Assembly: GCA_000980375.1 (NCBI GenBank)
Contig: LARD01000005.1
Span: 186,001-250,000 of the forward strand
Reading direction: 5' to 3'
DNA: 64,000 nucleotides
Origin: Clostridium sp. K4410.MGS-306
Lineage (GTDB): Bacteria; Cyanobacteriota; Vampirovibrionia; Gastranaerophilales; Gastranaerophilaceae
Numbering within the stretch: position 1 is the first letter of the stretch; every line of letters begins with the position of its first letter. The translations under genes were made by a program, and so were the position numbers. Shown here one piece after another: positions 17,582 to 26,385 of the stretch. Below the pieces are notes generated by a model. The model was not told the DNA's origin and did not search any database. It saw only the letters and a list, made by a program, of their open reading frames with translations.

Positions 17582-18181
17582 ATGAGCTTTGTACCAACAG
17601 TTGTAGAACAATCCAGCCGCGGAGAACGTGCATTTGACATATTTTCAAGATTACTTAGAGAAAGAATCATCTTCCTCGGTACACCTATCGATGATATGGT
17701 TGCTAACCTTGTTGTAGCACAGATGCTGCTTTTGGATTCCGAAAACCCTGAAAAAGATATTATGTTATATATCAACTCACCGGGTGGCAGCGTAACAGCA
17801 GGTTTTGCAATTTATGATACAATGCAGCACATTCGCTCTGATGTTTCTACTATTTGTCTCGGTCAGGCTGCTTCTATGGGTGCATTCCTGTTATCATCAG
17901 GTACAAAAGGTAAAAGACTTGCTTTACCTCACTCAAGAGTATTGATTCACCAACCATTAGGCGGTGCACAGGGTCAGGCTACAGATATTGAAATTCAAGC
18001 TGCTGAAATTTTAAGAATTAAAAAATCATTAAACGAAATTTTGGCTTCAAACACAGGACAATCTATCAAAAAAATCGAAAAAGATACAGACAGAGACTAT
18101 ATCATGACTCCGGAGGAAGCTCTTGAGTACGGTATGATTGATAAAGTTGTTTCTATGGATAAAGTTCAAAAATCAGAATAA
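17582..18181 (+). CDS. clpP: ATP-dependent Clp protease proteolytic subunit
   Basis: Serine peptidase of 199 residues forming the double-heptamer chamber for ClpX. Catalytic triad regions are visible: [11 protein letters not shown] with the nucleophilic Ser, [11 protein letters not shown] with the His, and the Asp near DTDRDYIM. N-terminal residues before [10 protein letters not shown] are likely removed as a propeptide. It lies 46 bases after tig and 31 before clpX. Cyanobacteria carry several ClpP forms; this is a canonical active one. Confidence 0.97.
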   Translation: MSFVPTVVEQSSRGERAFDIFSRLLRERIIFLGTPIDDMVANLVVAQMLLLDSENPEKDIMLYINSPGGSVTAGFAIYDTMQHIRSDVSTICLGQAASMGAFLLSSGTKGKRLALPHSRVLIHQPLGGAQGQATDIEIQAAEILRIKKSLNEILASNTGQSIKKIEKDTDRDYIMTPEEALEYGMIDKVVSMDKVQKSE

Positions 18182-18212
18182 TTGTCCATAATAAGAATCA
18201 GGAGATAATGTA

Positions 18213-19544
18213 ATGGTAAAACACGATGATAGCCGCTTAAAATGTTCATTTTGCGGAAAAACACAGGATCAGGTAAAAAAATTAATTGCCGGACCTGAAG
18301 TTTATATCTGCGATGAATGCGTGGAATTGTGTAATGAAATATTAGACGAAGAATTCTTTGAAAATAAAGATAAAGGTGAAAAAGAAGAGGTAAAAGAGGC
18401 AGATATTTCCTCTGTGCCGAAACCTCATGAAATTAAAGCCTATCTTGACGAGCATATTGTCGGCCAGGATGACGCTAAAAAAGTGTTGTCTGTTGCTGTT
18501 TACAACCATTACAAAAGAATTGCGCATAATGCTACAGAAAAAGATGCAACAGGCATTGAAATTCAAAAAAGTAATATTTTACTGGTAGGTCCAACCGGTT
18601 CAGGTAAAACATTGCTTGCTCAAACCCTTGCAAAGATGCTTGATGTTCCTTTTGCGGTTGCAGATGCTACAACCCTGACAGAGGCAGGTTATGTTGGTGA
18701 TGATGTTGAAAACATCCTTCTTCGTCTTTATCAGAGTGCTGAATTCGACGCTCAAAAAGCAGAAAGAGGCATTATCTATATCGATGAAATCGATAAAATT
18801 GCCCGTAAGTCTGAAAACCCCAGCATAACAAGAGACGTTTCAGGTGAAGGTGTACAGCAGGCACTTTTGAAAATGATTGAAGGTACTGTTGCAAATGTTC
18901 CTCCACAGGGCGGAAGAAAACATCCACATCAGGAATTTATTCAAATCGATACAAAAAATATTCTGTTCATTGTTGGCGGTGCTTTTGTTGGGTTGGATAA
19001 AATTGTTGAAAGAAGAGCTGACGAAGGTACATCACTAGGTTTTGGTGCAAAGGCTCCTGCAACAGCTGCAGAAAAAGAAATTGCAGCTCAAAAAATGCTC
19101 AAAAAATTGCAGCCTGAAGACCTTCTTAAATTCGGCTTGATTCCGGAATTTATCGGTCGTGTTCCTATCTATGCTGTTTTAGATCAGCTTGACGAAGCTA
19201 CATTGAAAATGATTTTGACTGAACCTAAAAACGCTATCATCAAACAGTATCAATGTCTTCTTAAAATGGATAATGTTGACCTTAAATTTGAACCCGAAGC
19301 TATTGAGCTCATTGCCAAAGAGGCTATCAAACGTAAGACAGGTGCTCGTGCTTTGCGTTCGATTGTGGAAGAACTTATGCTTAATATTATGTATGAAGTG
19401 CCTTCTCAAGAAGGGGTAAACGAGTTTACTGTTACGGCTGAAATGGTTAAAAAACGCGACAAGGTTGCAGAGTTAATCAAACTTCCTCAAAAAAATTCTG
19501 AACAGAATGTTTCATCAGTAGAAACTCAGGAAGAAATAGCTTAA
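18213..19544 (+). CDS. clpX: ATP-dependent Clp protease ATP-binding subunit ClpX
   Basis: AAA+ unfoldase, 443 residues. An N-terminal zinc-binding domain has CSFCG and CDEC (about 10-37). Walker A is GPTGSGKT, Walker B is IIYIDEIDK, the pore loop is GYVGD and sensor 2 lies in KTGARALRS. The ClpP-docking loop region IGF appears as LGFG-type sequence, so pairing with the neighbouring ClpP rests on context. A strong SD precedes the ATG and a terminator follows. Confidence 0.97.
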   Translation: MVKHDDSRLKCSFCGKTQDQVKKLIAGPEVYICDECVELCNEILDEEFFENKDKGEKEEVKEADISSVPKPHEIKAYLDEHIVGQDDAKKVLSVAVYNHYKRIAHNATEKDATGIEIQKSNILLVGPTGSGKTLLAQTLAKMLDVPFAVADATTLTEAGYVGDDVENILLRLYQSAEFDAQKAERGIIYIDEIDKIARKSENPSITRDVSGEGVQQALLKMIEGTVANVPPQGGRKHPHQEFIQIDTKNILFIVGGAFVGLDKIVERRADEGTSLGFGAKAPATAAEKEIAAQKMLKKLQPEDLLKFGLIPEFIGRVPIYAVLDQLDEATLKMILTEPKNAIIKQYQCLLKMDNVDLKFEPEAIELIAKEAIKRKTGARALRSIVEELMLNIMYEVPSQEGVNEFTVTAEMVKKRDKVAELIKLPQKNSEQNVSSVETQEEIA

Positions 19545-19560
19545 TTTTTACATCAAAATA

Positions 19561-19593
19561 AAAAGACCTCTTCAAATACGAAGGGGTCTTTTG
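19561..19593 (+). terminator. Terminator of tig-clpP-clpX
   Basis: AAAAGACC-type arm (19561-19573) pairs with GAAGGGGTCTTTT (19580-19592) over a short loop, followed by T-rich sequence. Confidence 0.8.
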
Positions 19594-19682
19594 TTACATT
19601 CTTTTAAGTTACCTTCCCAATACCGGCAAAAAATATTATTATGAGATTTACAATATTATTATAATTTGGAAGGGAAATAATT

Positions 19683-20135
19683 ATGGATGTCAAAACTCTT
19701 AAAGCTCTTGGCAATGAATTCTACTCAAAAGGTGTTGGAAATGATTTAAAAGCTGCAAAAGAAACTTATGTTACTTTTCTAAATACAGCAAAAGAATCTC
19801 CTTCTGTAGCAAAATTGATTTTTAATGACTCTCTTGTTGCAAGCCGTGATATGTTTTTTAAAACTGCACGACATAACGCTGCAATTAGTGGTTCAGATGC
19901 TTCTATTAAAGAAGCTGTTAGAAAAGACAGTAATGTTAAAGATTTTATCTCTGTGCTGAAAAGTGATAAAGATGTTAAAGCACTTGAAAAAACGCTTAAA
20001 GAGTCTATAAATAATTTGTATAAAAGAACTAAATCTATAAGAGAGCAAGCCGTACTAAATGAAAACGGCAATGTTTCATTAAGTGCACTAAAAGATAAAC
20101 GTTCAAAAAACTTTTTAACAAGATTTTTTGGATAA
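19683..20135 (+). CDS. Helical protein of unknown function
   Basis: A 150-residue lysine-rich protein predicted to be nearly all alpha-helical, with no signal peptide, membrane segment or cysteine. Heptad-like patterns occur about residues 85-125. A GGAAGGG box precedes the ATG. It is separated from queF by 13 bases and probably shares its transcript, but nothing in the sequence links it to queuosine. I do not recognise the family. Confidence 0.7.
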   Translation: MDVKTLKALGNEFYSKGVGNDLKAAKETYVTFLNTAKESPSVAKLIFNDSLVASRDMFFKTARHNAAISGSDASIKEAVRKDSNVKDFISVLKSDKDVKALEKTLKESINNLYKRTKSIREQAVLNENGNVSLSALKDKRSKNFLTRFFG

Positions 20136-20148
20136 ATAGAGATTTGTT

Positions 20149-21051
20149 ATGCAAAATAAAACAGAAAAAATAGCATCAACTCATCTTGGCAAAAAATCTA
20201 CAGGAAGTTTATCCTATGACCCCTCATTACTAGTGCCGATTCCAAGAAATGAAAACAGAGAACTGTATAAAATCGATAACGATAATTTACCTTTTCTTGG
20301 AGTGGACGTTTGGCATGCTTACGAATTTTCTTGCCTGACATCAAACGGCCTGCCTGTTACAAGAGTTATAAAACTCAAATACAACAGTGATAGTGAATAT
20401 CTGATAGAATCAAAGTCTTTAAAGTTATATTTGAATTCTTTTAACATGTCTTCTTTTGGACAAACGATAGATGATTGTCTGGAAATTTGTAAAAGTATCA
20501 TTGAAAAAGACCTAAGCAACGCCCTAAAAACCGAAGTAAGTATTAATTTTTTAACTGATGATACTAAGCGTGTTCAAATTTTTGACGAATTTGAAAATAT
20601 TTTAAATTTTGTTGATACAAACAAATTGAAAATTGAAAAATTTAAAGAATCCCCGCAACTGCTGGAGCTTGAGCTTTTATCAGATGAAAAGGAATATTAT
20701 TTAACATTTGACTCGCTTCGTTCAAATTGCAGGGTTACGCATCAGCCTGACTTTGGCGATATATTCATATATTACAAATCAAATCACCATATAAAAGAAG
20801 ACAGCCTTGTAAAATATCTTTGTTCTTTTCGTTCTGAATTTCATTTTCATGAAGAGTGCTGTGAGATGATTTATAAAAGACTGTATGATGTTTTAAATAT
20901 TAATAAAAACGGTGATTTGTTTGTTTGCGCTTTGTATACAAGAAGGGGCGGTATTGATATTTGCCCTGTCAGATGGAGCAAAGACTGCAAAAATATGGCT
21001 GTTCCTTTAATTGATACTGCTCAATATGCAAGAAAAAGTATAAAGCAATAG
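20149..21051 (+). CDS. queF: NADPH-dependent 7-cyano-7-deazaguanine reductase, bimodular type
   Basis: Reduces preQ0 to preQ1 in queuosine biosynthesis. The 300-residue length and two T-fold halves match the E. coli-type bimodular QueF, not the short YkvM type. The substrate motif ESKSLKLYLNSFN is at about 87-99. Catalytic Cys194 lies in RSNCRVTHQPDFG and general acid Asp201 in the same stretch. The C-terminal YTRRGGIDICPVR completes the fold. The window also carries the related T-fold enzyme FolE2, which makes the pathway's precursor. Confidence 0.93.
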   Translation: MQNKTEKIASTHLGKKSTGSLSYDPSLLVPIPRNENRELYKIDNDNLPFLGVDVWHAYEFSCLTSNGLPVTRVIKLKYNSDSEYLIESKSLKLYLNSFNMSSFGQTIDDCLEICKSIIEKDLSNALKTEVSINFLTDDTKRVQIFDEFENILNFVDTNKLKIEKFKESPQLLELELLSDEKEYYLTFDSLRSNCRVTHQPDFGDIFIYYKSNHHIKEDSLVKYLCSFRSEFHFHEECCEMIYKRLYDVLNINKNGDLFVCALYTRRGGIDICPVRWSKDCKNMAVPLIDTAQYARKSIKQ

Positions 21052-21079
21052 TTTTAAATAATCTCCTTTATATAAATTC

Positions 21080-21108
21080 TTGTCAATGCTTATAAAAAAT
21101 AGTAAAAT
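21080..21108 (+). promoter_or_regulatory. Promoter of the symporter-aroA pair
   Basis: TTGTCA (21080-21085), a 17-base spacer and TAAAAT (21103-21108), about 45 bases before the ATG with its AGAGAGGA box. Confidence 0.5.
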
Positions 21109-21154
21109 AACTATACTTGTCTGAAATATAATCTGATGTAAGAGAGGATATGAT

Positions 21155-22501
21155 ATGAAATTACACATGCAGATATTGATTGCTTTGGGTCTTGGAATTA
21201 AAAGAAACGGACATATTTTTCTTGGCTTAATTGCCGGTATAATTTTGGGTATTGCAATGCATGCCTACAATGCGGGGCATGAGCCTACCGCTGTTTACAA
21301 TATTTTGTATAGTGTTTTGAATTTTATCGGACAAGCTTTTATCAGATTAATTCAAATGGTTATTATACCTTTGATTTTTAGTGCCATTATTATTGGTATT
21401 TCAAGTATTGGTGATAACAAACAGCTCGGTGCTTTTGGTATAAAAATGGTTGTATATTACTCGATTATATCAATTGCTGCCGTAATAATTGGTACAACAC
21501 TTGCTTTAACTATTCATCCCGGTGATGGTGTTCAATCTTTTATTAGCCAAAAATCTGCAGTAGAAACACAACAAATTGTGAGCCAGGCAATTGCCGACCA
21601 AAAGGGCCATTTGTCAGAATTGTTTATTAACTTGATTCCTGCAAATCCAATGGAAGCGCTTGCTAAGGGCGAGATGATTCCTATTATTATTTTTATAATG
21701 GTGTTTGCTATTGCTCTGGCTAAAGTGGGTGAAATAAACCGTCCTGTTGTTTCTTTCTTCGAGTCAATTTTTGCCGCAACAATGAAAGTTACTGACGGTA
21801 TCATGTATCTTGCAGCGCCAGGTATTTTTGCTCTTACTGCAACTGCAATTTCTTCTTTCGGTATTTCTATATTTTCGAGTATATCAAAATATTTCCTTGC
21901 AATACTGATTGGTTTTGCAATACAGCTCTTTATTGTCTACCCTATATTGATGAAAGTATTTTCAAAAGTGCCGGTAAGACTTTTCTTTGCTGCAATTGCA
22001 GAAGCTATGATGGTAGGTTTTGGTACTGCCAGCAGTTCAGCTACTTTACCTCTTGTCATTGCATGTTGTGAAAAAAGAGGTATTTCTCACAAAGTATGCA
22101 GCTTTGTTCTGCCTCTTGGCGTTACGTTAAATTTTGATGCAACTGCAATGTTTCAGGTTATTGCCGTGTTGTTCTTAACACAGGCATACGGTATTACCGT
22201 TGAACCTTTACAAATTATACAAATTGCTGTACTTGCAATTGTTGCATCAAGCACATGCGCTGGTATACCGGGCGGTGGTATAATTACTATTGCTCTTGTT
22301 CTTAACGGTCTGGGACTAACTCCTACACAGATGGTAGAAGGTTTTGCTTTCCTGTTTGCAGTGGACAGAATTGTAGATATGTTCAGAACTATGCTCAACA
22401 TTACATCTGATGCTGTTGTTACAGCTGTTATTGCTGATAACGAAAATGAGCTAAACTACGATATGCTCACGAGTGAAGAGTCTTATAAAGATATAATTTA
22501 G
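21155..22501 (+). CDS. Dicarboxylate/amino acid:cation symporter (DAACS family)
   Basis: Inner-membrane secondary transporter of 448 residues with about eight transmembrane helices and two re-entrant hairpins. Family hallmarks are the serine-rich hairpin motif SSSATLP and the LPLGVTLNFDATAMF stretch that forms the Na+/substrate site. A second conserved hairpin appears as STCAGIPGGG. The GltP/DctA family carries glutamate, aspartate or C4-dicarboxylates, and the sequence alone does not settle which. aroA follows after one base. Confidence 0.92.
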   Translation: MKLHMQILIALGLGIKRNGHIFLGLIAGIILGIAMHAYNAGHEPTAVYNILYSVLNFIGQAFIRLIQMVIIPLIFSAIIIGISSIGDNKQLGAFGIKMVVYYSIISIAAVIIGTTLALTIHPGDGVQSFISQKSAVETQQIVSQAIADQKGHLSELFINLIPANPMEALAKGEMIPIIIFIMVFAIALAKVGEINRPVVSFFESIFAATMKVTDGIMYLAAPGIFALTATAISSFGISIFSSISKYFLAILIGFAIQLFIVYPILMKVFSKVPVRLFFAAIAEAMMVGFGTASSSATLPLVIACCEKRGISHKVCSFVLPLGVTLNFDATAMFQVIAVLFLTQAYGITVEPLQIIQIAVLAIVASSTCAGIPGGGIITIALVLNGLGLTPTQMVEGFAFLFAVDRIVDMFRTMLNITSDAVVTAVIADNENELNYDMLTSEESYKDII

Positions 22502-22502
22502 T

Positions 22503-23774
22503 ATGAATTTAACTGTAGAAAAATCAAAAGGACTCAACGGGTGCGCAACAATACCCGCAGATAAATCAATCAGCCACAGAAGCGCAATGTTTGCTGCATT
22601 GACAGGCGGTGTGCTTGAGGTTAAGAATTTTTCAATGGGTGCTGATTGTTTGAGCACATTGAGCATTATTAAAGAACTCGGATGTGAAGCAGAATTTATT
22701 GCACAAAAGCATCTTAAAATAAATGCAAAAAATGCTTTTAAAAAAGACAGATACAATCTGGATTGCGGAAACTCAGGTACATCGATGAGACTTTTTTCCG
22801 GGATTGTTGCTTCCAGAGAAATTGAGGCAACACTCTTTGGCGATGAGAGCTTGAGCAAACGACCGATGAAAAGGGTTATTCTCCCGTTAGAGCTAATGGG
22901 GGCAAAAATCAAACACCAAAATTTTAAAGCTCCTCTTATTATACAAGGAAAAGAACTATATCCGATAGATTATAAGTCGCCTATTGCGTCAGCGCAGGTC
23001 AAGTCGTGTATTCTTCTCGCCGGGCTAAATACTTATGGAGAAACCAAGGTTACTGAGCCTTTTGTTTCTCGTGATCATACCGAAAGAATGCTTAAGTATC
23101 TGGGTGCTGATATTATTTCCGAAGGAAATGTTACAAAAATAAAAAAATCCACACTTGAACCGAAAAATCTTTCTGTGTGTGGTGATATTTCGTCTGCTGC
23201 GTTTTTTATGGTTGCAGCTGCAATTGTTCCAAATTCTGACATAATCTTAAAAAATGTCGGGCTTAACCAGACAAGAACAGGTATTATAGATGTTCTTGTC
23301 CAAATGGGAGCTGATATTGAAATTTTGGATAAACGCCTTGAATCTAATGAAGAGGTTGGGGATATCAGAATAAAAACTTCTGAATTAAAAGCTGTAACAA
23401 TTGAAGGCGAAATTATACCAAGATTAATAGATGAGTTACCTGTTATTGCAGTTTTGGCTTCGCAGGCAGAGGGTAAAACGGTTGTTAAAGATGCTGGGGA
23501 TTTGAGAAATAAAGAATCTGATAGAATCAAATGCCTTGTAACTGAATTGTTAAAACTTGGCGTAGATATTGAAGAAACGCCTGACGGATTTATTGTAAAC
23601 GGTAAAACTCGCCTTAAAGGCGGTGCTGTCACAGAGTGTTACCATGACCATAGGCTGGCAATGAGTTTGTATGTTGCAGGGCTTGTTTGTGAGCAGCCTG
23701 TTTTGATTAACGAATTCCAGTGGGTAGATATTTCATTCCCGGAGTTTTTACCGCTTATGGAATCATTATTTTAG
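22503..23774 (+). CDS. aroA: 3-phosphoshikimate 1-carboxyvinyltransferase (EPSP synthase)
   Basis: Sixth step of the shikimate pathway: joins phosphoenolpyruvate to shikimate 3-phosphate. At 423 residues it shows DKSISHRSAM at the start, LDCGNSGTSMRL, the PEP-loop region SKRPM, and DLRNKESDRI near the C-terminus. The second-domain motif HDHRLAM is intact. It starts one base after the symporter gene. Its stop codon interlocks with that of the convergent small gene. Confidence 0.96.
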   Translation: MNLTVEKSKGLNGCATIPADKSISHRSAMFAALTGGVLEVKNFSMGADCLSTLSIIKELGCEAEFIAQKHLKINAKNAFKKDRYNLDCGNSGTSMRLFSGIVASREIEATLFGDESLSKRPMKRVILPLELMGAKIKHQNFKAPLIIQGKELYPIDYKSPIASAQVKSCILLAGLNTYGETKVTEPFVSRDHTERMLKYLGADIISEGNVTKIKKSTLEPKNLSVCGDISSAAFFMVAAAIVPNSDIILKNVGLNQTRTGIIDVLVQMGADIEILDKRLESNEEVGDIRIKTSELKAVTIEGEIIPRLIDELPVIAVLASQAEGKTVVKDAGDLRNKESDRIKCLVTELLKLGVDIEETPDGFIVNGKTRLKGGAVTECYHDHRLAMSLYVAGLVCEQPVLINEFQWVDISFPEFLPLMESLF

Positions 23775-24010
23775 TTTTTTCTGTTGCGTCTAGAGCATTT
23801 GTTAAAATCTTTTACTTTTTCTACCCATGCGTATGTCTTGTTCTGTGTAAAAGCAAAGGGATTGGATGAGTAGCACTTTTCTTTAGACATTCTTTTGGAT
23901 TTTACGTCTATTTCTTCCACTCTGTTTATTAAATTTTTAAAATATTCAATTATTCCCATAATTTTTACTTTTTTACATAGTATTTCATTGATATCATCGC
24001 AGATTTCCAT
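23771..24010 (-). CDS. Small protein of unknown function
   Basis: A 79-residue basic protein from an ATG at 24010; a TTG at 24028 would add six residues. It has the pattern of an amphipathic helix at the N-terminus (EYFKNLINRVEEID) and a Lys/Arg/Asn-rich tail. No strong ribosome binding site is visible. The coding case rests on an uninterrupted frame filling the aroA-regulator gap and on the TTAG interlocked stops, so it is uncertain. Confidence 0.4.
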   Translation of the reverse strand: MEICDDINEILCKKVKIMGIIEYFKNLINRVEEIDVKSKRMSKEKCYSSNPFAFTQNKTYAWVEKVKDFNKCSRRNRKN

Positions 24011-24066
24011 TTTGATTTTATTACTCAAAAGTAGTGATTTGACTTACCCGAAGTGCTTATCTTTTG

Positions 24067-24081
24067 TATAATATACGCATG
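24067..24081 (+). promoter_or_regulatory. -10 box six bases before the start codon (leaderless promoter candidate)
   Basis: TATAAT at 24067-24072 is followed by six bases and then the ATG at 24079-24081. A transcript starting seven bases after the box would begin at the A of ATG. A TTGACT at 24039-24044 is 22 bases upstream, too far for a standard -35. Confidence 0.45.
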
Positions 24082-24486
24082 AGTAAAATTTCAAAAAAGA
24101 TTTTAATTGCAGAAGACAGCTATGAATGGCAAAAATTCCACTCTGCACTATTAAAACAGTATGACAAAGCAAACCTTGATTTTACAATAACAGATTGTGC
24201 AAAAGATGCACTGAACCTTGTTGAAAAAAATCTTGAAACAACTTATGACCTGATTTTAACAGATCTTCAAATGGAAACGGATTTCTACCCGCAGGCTGCC
24301 GGAGAGTGGCTTTTGCAAAAAATTAAGGGCTACGTACAATATGCTAAAACACCGATAGTTATCATTTCAGCGTCTTATAATATTGGCTTTATCGCACGTT
24401 CTTGTGGTGTTGATTACCTTTCTAAACGGAGTTTGATAAATAATCCCGATTCTTATTTTTTGATGCTTGATGAAAAACTTTTATAA
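24079..24486 (+). CDS. Stand-alone receiver-domain protein (CheY-like)
   Basis: A 135-residue single-domain response regulator. It carries the acidic pair in AED (residues 12-13), phosphoacceptor Asp62 in DLILTD, the Ser/Thr switch at Ser97 in IISAS and Lys116 in YLSKR. There is no output domain, so it would act by protein contact or in a phosphorelay. No histidine kinase is adjacent. The frame extends to a TTG at 24064, but the ATG at 24079 fits the family start and the promoter position. Confidence 0.85.
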   Translation: MSKISKKILIAEDSYEWQKFHSALLKQYDKANLDFTITDCAKDALNLVEKNLETTYDLILTDLQMETDFYPQAAGEWLLQKIKGYVQYAKTPIVIISASYNIGFIARSCGVDYLSKRSLINNPDSYFLMLDEKLL

Positions 24487-24532
24487 TATTTATAAGAAAT
24501 ATTAAATAAATGCTTTGATTATTTTATGTTTA

Positions 24533-24598
24533 TTGTAATATATTATTACAACCAAAAAACAGGCAGGAATAGAATGAGGGGAAAAAGACGCATTCTAT
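24533..24598 (+). promoter_or_regulatory. Two perfect inverted repeats upstream of rpmG
   Basis: TTGTAATA (24533-24540) and TATTACAA (24544-24551) form an exact 8-base dyad around three bases. ATAGAATG (24569-24576) and CATTCTAT (24591-24598) form a second exact 8-base pair around 14 bases. Neither is followed by a T-run, so they do not look like terminators. They may be operator or 5' leader elements of the rpmG-rplA transcript. A TATAAT at 24622-24627 lies between them and the gene. Confidence 0.4.
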
Positions 24599-24654
24599 AA
24601 ATTATGCTTGTAAAAAATAAATATAATCAGTAAAGCTAGATAAGAAGGTAAACA

Positions 24655-24822
24655 ATGGGAATCAAAGGAAAAGTAGATAAAATGGTAGTTCTCGCTTGTG
24701 AAGAATGCAAAGAAAGAAACTACACTACTACAAAAAACAAAAAAACTTTAAAAGAAAGAATGGAACTTAAAAAACATTGCCCCAGATGCAATAAACACAC
24801 AGTTCACAAAGAAACTAAGTAA
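24655..24822 (+). CDS. rpmG: 50S ribosomal protein L33
   Basis: A 55-residue ribosomal protein. It shows the L33 pattern with a zinc ribbon: CEEC at about residues 15-18 and CPRC at about 42-45, then the basic HTVHKETK tail. This is the zinc-binding (C+) form. An AAGAAGG box precedes the ATG. It opens the conserved rpmG-tRNA(Trp)-secE-nusG-rplK-rplA order. Confidence 0.95.
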   Translation: MGIKGKVDKMVVLACEECKERNYTTTKNKKTLKERMELKKHCPRCNKHTVHKETK

Positions 24823-24847
24823 CATTTGAAAATTCAATATTTAAAGA

Positions 24848-24920
24848 GCGTCCTTAGTTCAGTTGGTAGAACGTCGGTCTCCAAAACCGGATGTCGAGGG
24901 TTCGAGTCCTTCAGGGCGCG
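24848..24920 (+). tRNA. tRNA-Trp (anticodon CCA)
   Basis: A complete 73-base cloverleaf. The acceptor stem 24848-24854 pairs with 24913-24919 over seven positions (one G-U), with discriminator G at 24920. The D-arm GTTC/GAAC, a five-pair anticodon stem around loop CTCCAAA (anticodon CCA), and a T-arm with TTCGAGT all fold. The 3' CCA is not encoded. It sits between rpmG and secE, as in many bacteria. Confidence 0.96.
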
Positions 24921-24943
24921 ATTTAAATAAAAAGAGGAATATA

Positions 24944-25165
24944 ATGGCTAACCAGACTAAAGATAAAATTGATGTTAAAGAAGCAATGACTGCTTACTTT
25001 AAATCTGTAAAGCTTGAATGGGGAAAAATCACATGGCCCGGTAAACATCAGGTTATTGTCGAAACAATTTATGTAATAGTTATTACCGCTGTTTTTACAA
25101 TAGGCGTGCTTGCATGTGATACTATTTTCAATGCATTATTTAAAGGACTCGGTTTGATTCATTAG
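24944..25165 (+). CDS. secE: Preprotein translocase subunit SecE
   Basis: A 73-residue inner-membrane subunit of SecYEG. It has the conserved amphipathic segment around VKLEWGKITWPGK (about 22-34) followed by one transmembrane helix (about 40-62). This is the short single-helix form. The frame continues upstream through the tRNA gene, so the ATG at 24944 after AAAGAGGAA is the real start. Confidence 0.94.
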   Translation: MANQTKDKIDVKEAMTAYFKSVKLEWGKITWPGKHQVIVETIYVIVITAVFTIGVLACDTIFNALFKGLGLIH

Positions 25166-25208
25166 GTTCACAAAAAAGATTTATTATTCAATTACAGGAA
25201 TTAATATA

Positions 25209-25874
25209 ATGACAGAAAAAAATGAAGAACAAATGGAAGTAAATGCTGAACAAAATGATATCAGTGTTTTTGAAAACGAAAAACACCAGATCGTTGAAGA
25301 AAAAGACGCTAAATTAAAAGCGGATATTCAGGCTTCTCACAGCAAAGAACCACAAAAAAAGTGGTACATTGTTCACACTTATTCAGGATACGAAAACAAG
25401 GTAAAAGTTAACCTTGAAAAGCGTATTGAATATATGAACATGGGTGACAAAATCTTCCGCGTGGAAGTTCCTCAAAAAACAATAACTAAAGTCAAAGACG
25501 GCAAAAAACAAGACCGTGAAGAAAAAATCTTCCCCGGTTATGTTCTTGTTGAAATGATAATGGATGATGACAGCTGGTATGTTGTCAGACATACAGCAGG
25601 TGTTACAAAATTTGTCGGTACTTCTAAAAAACCGATTCCTGCTAAAGATTCTGAAATCAAAAAGATTATCCACAGAGTACAAACTCAAACAACTAAAATC
25701 GAGCTTGATGTTAAAGTTGGTGACAAAGTCAGAATCATTTCCGGCCCGTTTGCAGACTTTATCGGTGATATTACAGAAGTTTATCCTGATAAATCTAAAC
25801 TTAGAGCTACAGTTTCTATCTTTGGACGTGAAACACCTGTTGAGCTCGAATACAAACAAATTCAAAAGGTATAA
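25209..25874 (+). CDS. nusG: Transcription termination/antitermination protein NusG
   Basis: RNA polymerase processivity factor linking transcription with Rho and the ribosome. The NGN domain begins at KKWYIVHTYSGYENKV (about 56-71) and contains FPGYVLVEM and VGTSKKPIP. The C-terminal KOW domain has VGDKVRIISGPFADFIG. It is 221 residues; about 50 acidic, disordered-looking residues precede the NGN domain and are not part of the usual core. It lies between secE and rplK. Confidence 0.96.
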   Translation: MTEKNEEQMEVNAEQNDISVFENEKHQIVEEKDAKLKADIQASHSKEPQKKWYIVHTYSGYENKVKVNLEKRIEYMNMGDKIFRVEVPQKTITKVKDGKKQDREEKIFPGYVLVEMIMDDDSWYVVRHTAGVTKFVGTSKKPIPAKDSEIKKIIHRVQTQTTKIELDVKVGDKVRIISGPFADFIGDITEVYPDKSKLRATVSIFGRETPVELEYKQIQKV

Positions 25875-25883
25875 TACTAGTCA

Positions 25884-25939
25884 GTGGAAGGGGATGCCTG
25901 TTAAAGTAATTTAAAGGCTGGAAACCCCGCAAATACCAC
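25884..25939 (+). promoter_or_regulatory. L1-operator-like RNA in the rplK leader
   Basis: Nested pairs: GTGG (25884-25887) with CCAC (25936-25939), GGGG (25890-25893) with CCCC (25925-25928), and GCC (25896-25898) with GGC (25916-25918). The closing segment AAATACCAC reproduces the 23S rRNA L1-binding helix sequence GAAATACCAC as I recall it for E. coli. The RBS AAAGGAG follows at once, so L1 binding would block rplK translation. Confidence 0.6.
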
Positions 25940-25953
25940 GAAAGGAGAATAAA

Positions 25954-26379
25954 ATGGCTAAAAAAATCGTAGGAAAAATCAAGCTTCAAATTGAAGCAGG
26001 TAAAGCAAATCCGTCACCACCGGTTGGTCCGGCTCTGGGTCAGCATGGTGTTAACATCATGGATTTCTGTAAGCAATTCAATGCTAAAACAGAATCACAG
26101 GCAGGTTATATTATTCCTGTTGTTATTGATGTATATGAAGACAGAAGCTTCTCTTTCATAGTAAAAAGCCCTCCGGCTGCTGTGTTAATTAAGAAAGCTA
26201 TTAACTTACCTAAAGGTTCAGCTGCACCTAACAAAACTAAAGTCGGCAAAATTACTGTAGCTCAATTAGAAGAAATTGCAAAAATCAAAATGGATGACTT
26301 AAACGCAACTACTGTTGAAGCTGCGGTAAGAATGCTCAAAGGTTCAGCAAGAGCAATGGGTGTTACAGTAGAAGAATAA
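25954..26379 (+). CDS. rplK: 50S ribosomal protein L11
   Basis: A 141-residue ribosomal protein at the GTPase-associated centre. It has the standard N-terminal domain with the [17 protein letters not shown] proline-rich stretch and the RNA-binding C-terminal domain ending around GSARAMGV. The family length is normal. AAAGGAG precedes the ATG, at the base of an L1-operator-like stem. It forms a pair with rplA. Confidence 0.97.
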   Translation: MAKKIVGKIKLQIEAGKANPSPPVGPALGQHGVNIMDFCKQFNAKTESQAGYIIPVVIDVYEDRSFSFIVKSPPAAVLIKKAINLPKGSAAPNKTKVGKITVAQLEEIAKIKMDDLNATTVEAAVRMLKGSARAMGVTVEE

Positions 26380-26385
26380 CAACAA

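Noticed and set aside
24574-24600. Eight-codon frame (MRGKRRIL) upstream of rpmG as a leader peptide
   Set aside because: Too short to support, without rare or regulatory codon runs, and it lies inside an inverted repeat.
24622-24627. TATAAT before rpmG paired with TTGTAA as a promoter
   Set aside because: The spacing is only eight bases and no other -35 hexamer is at the right distance, so I did not call a full promoter.
24863-24943. Upstream extension of secE through the tRNA gene
   Set aside because: It runs through a well-folded tRNA-Trp; the ATG at 24944 with AAAGAGGAA matches SecE.
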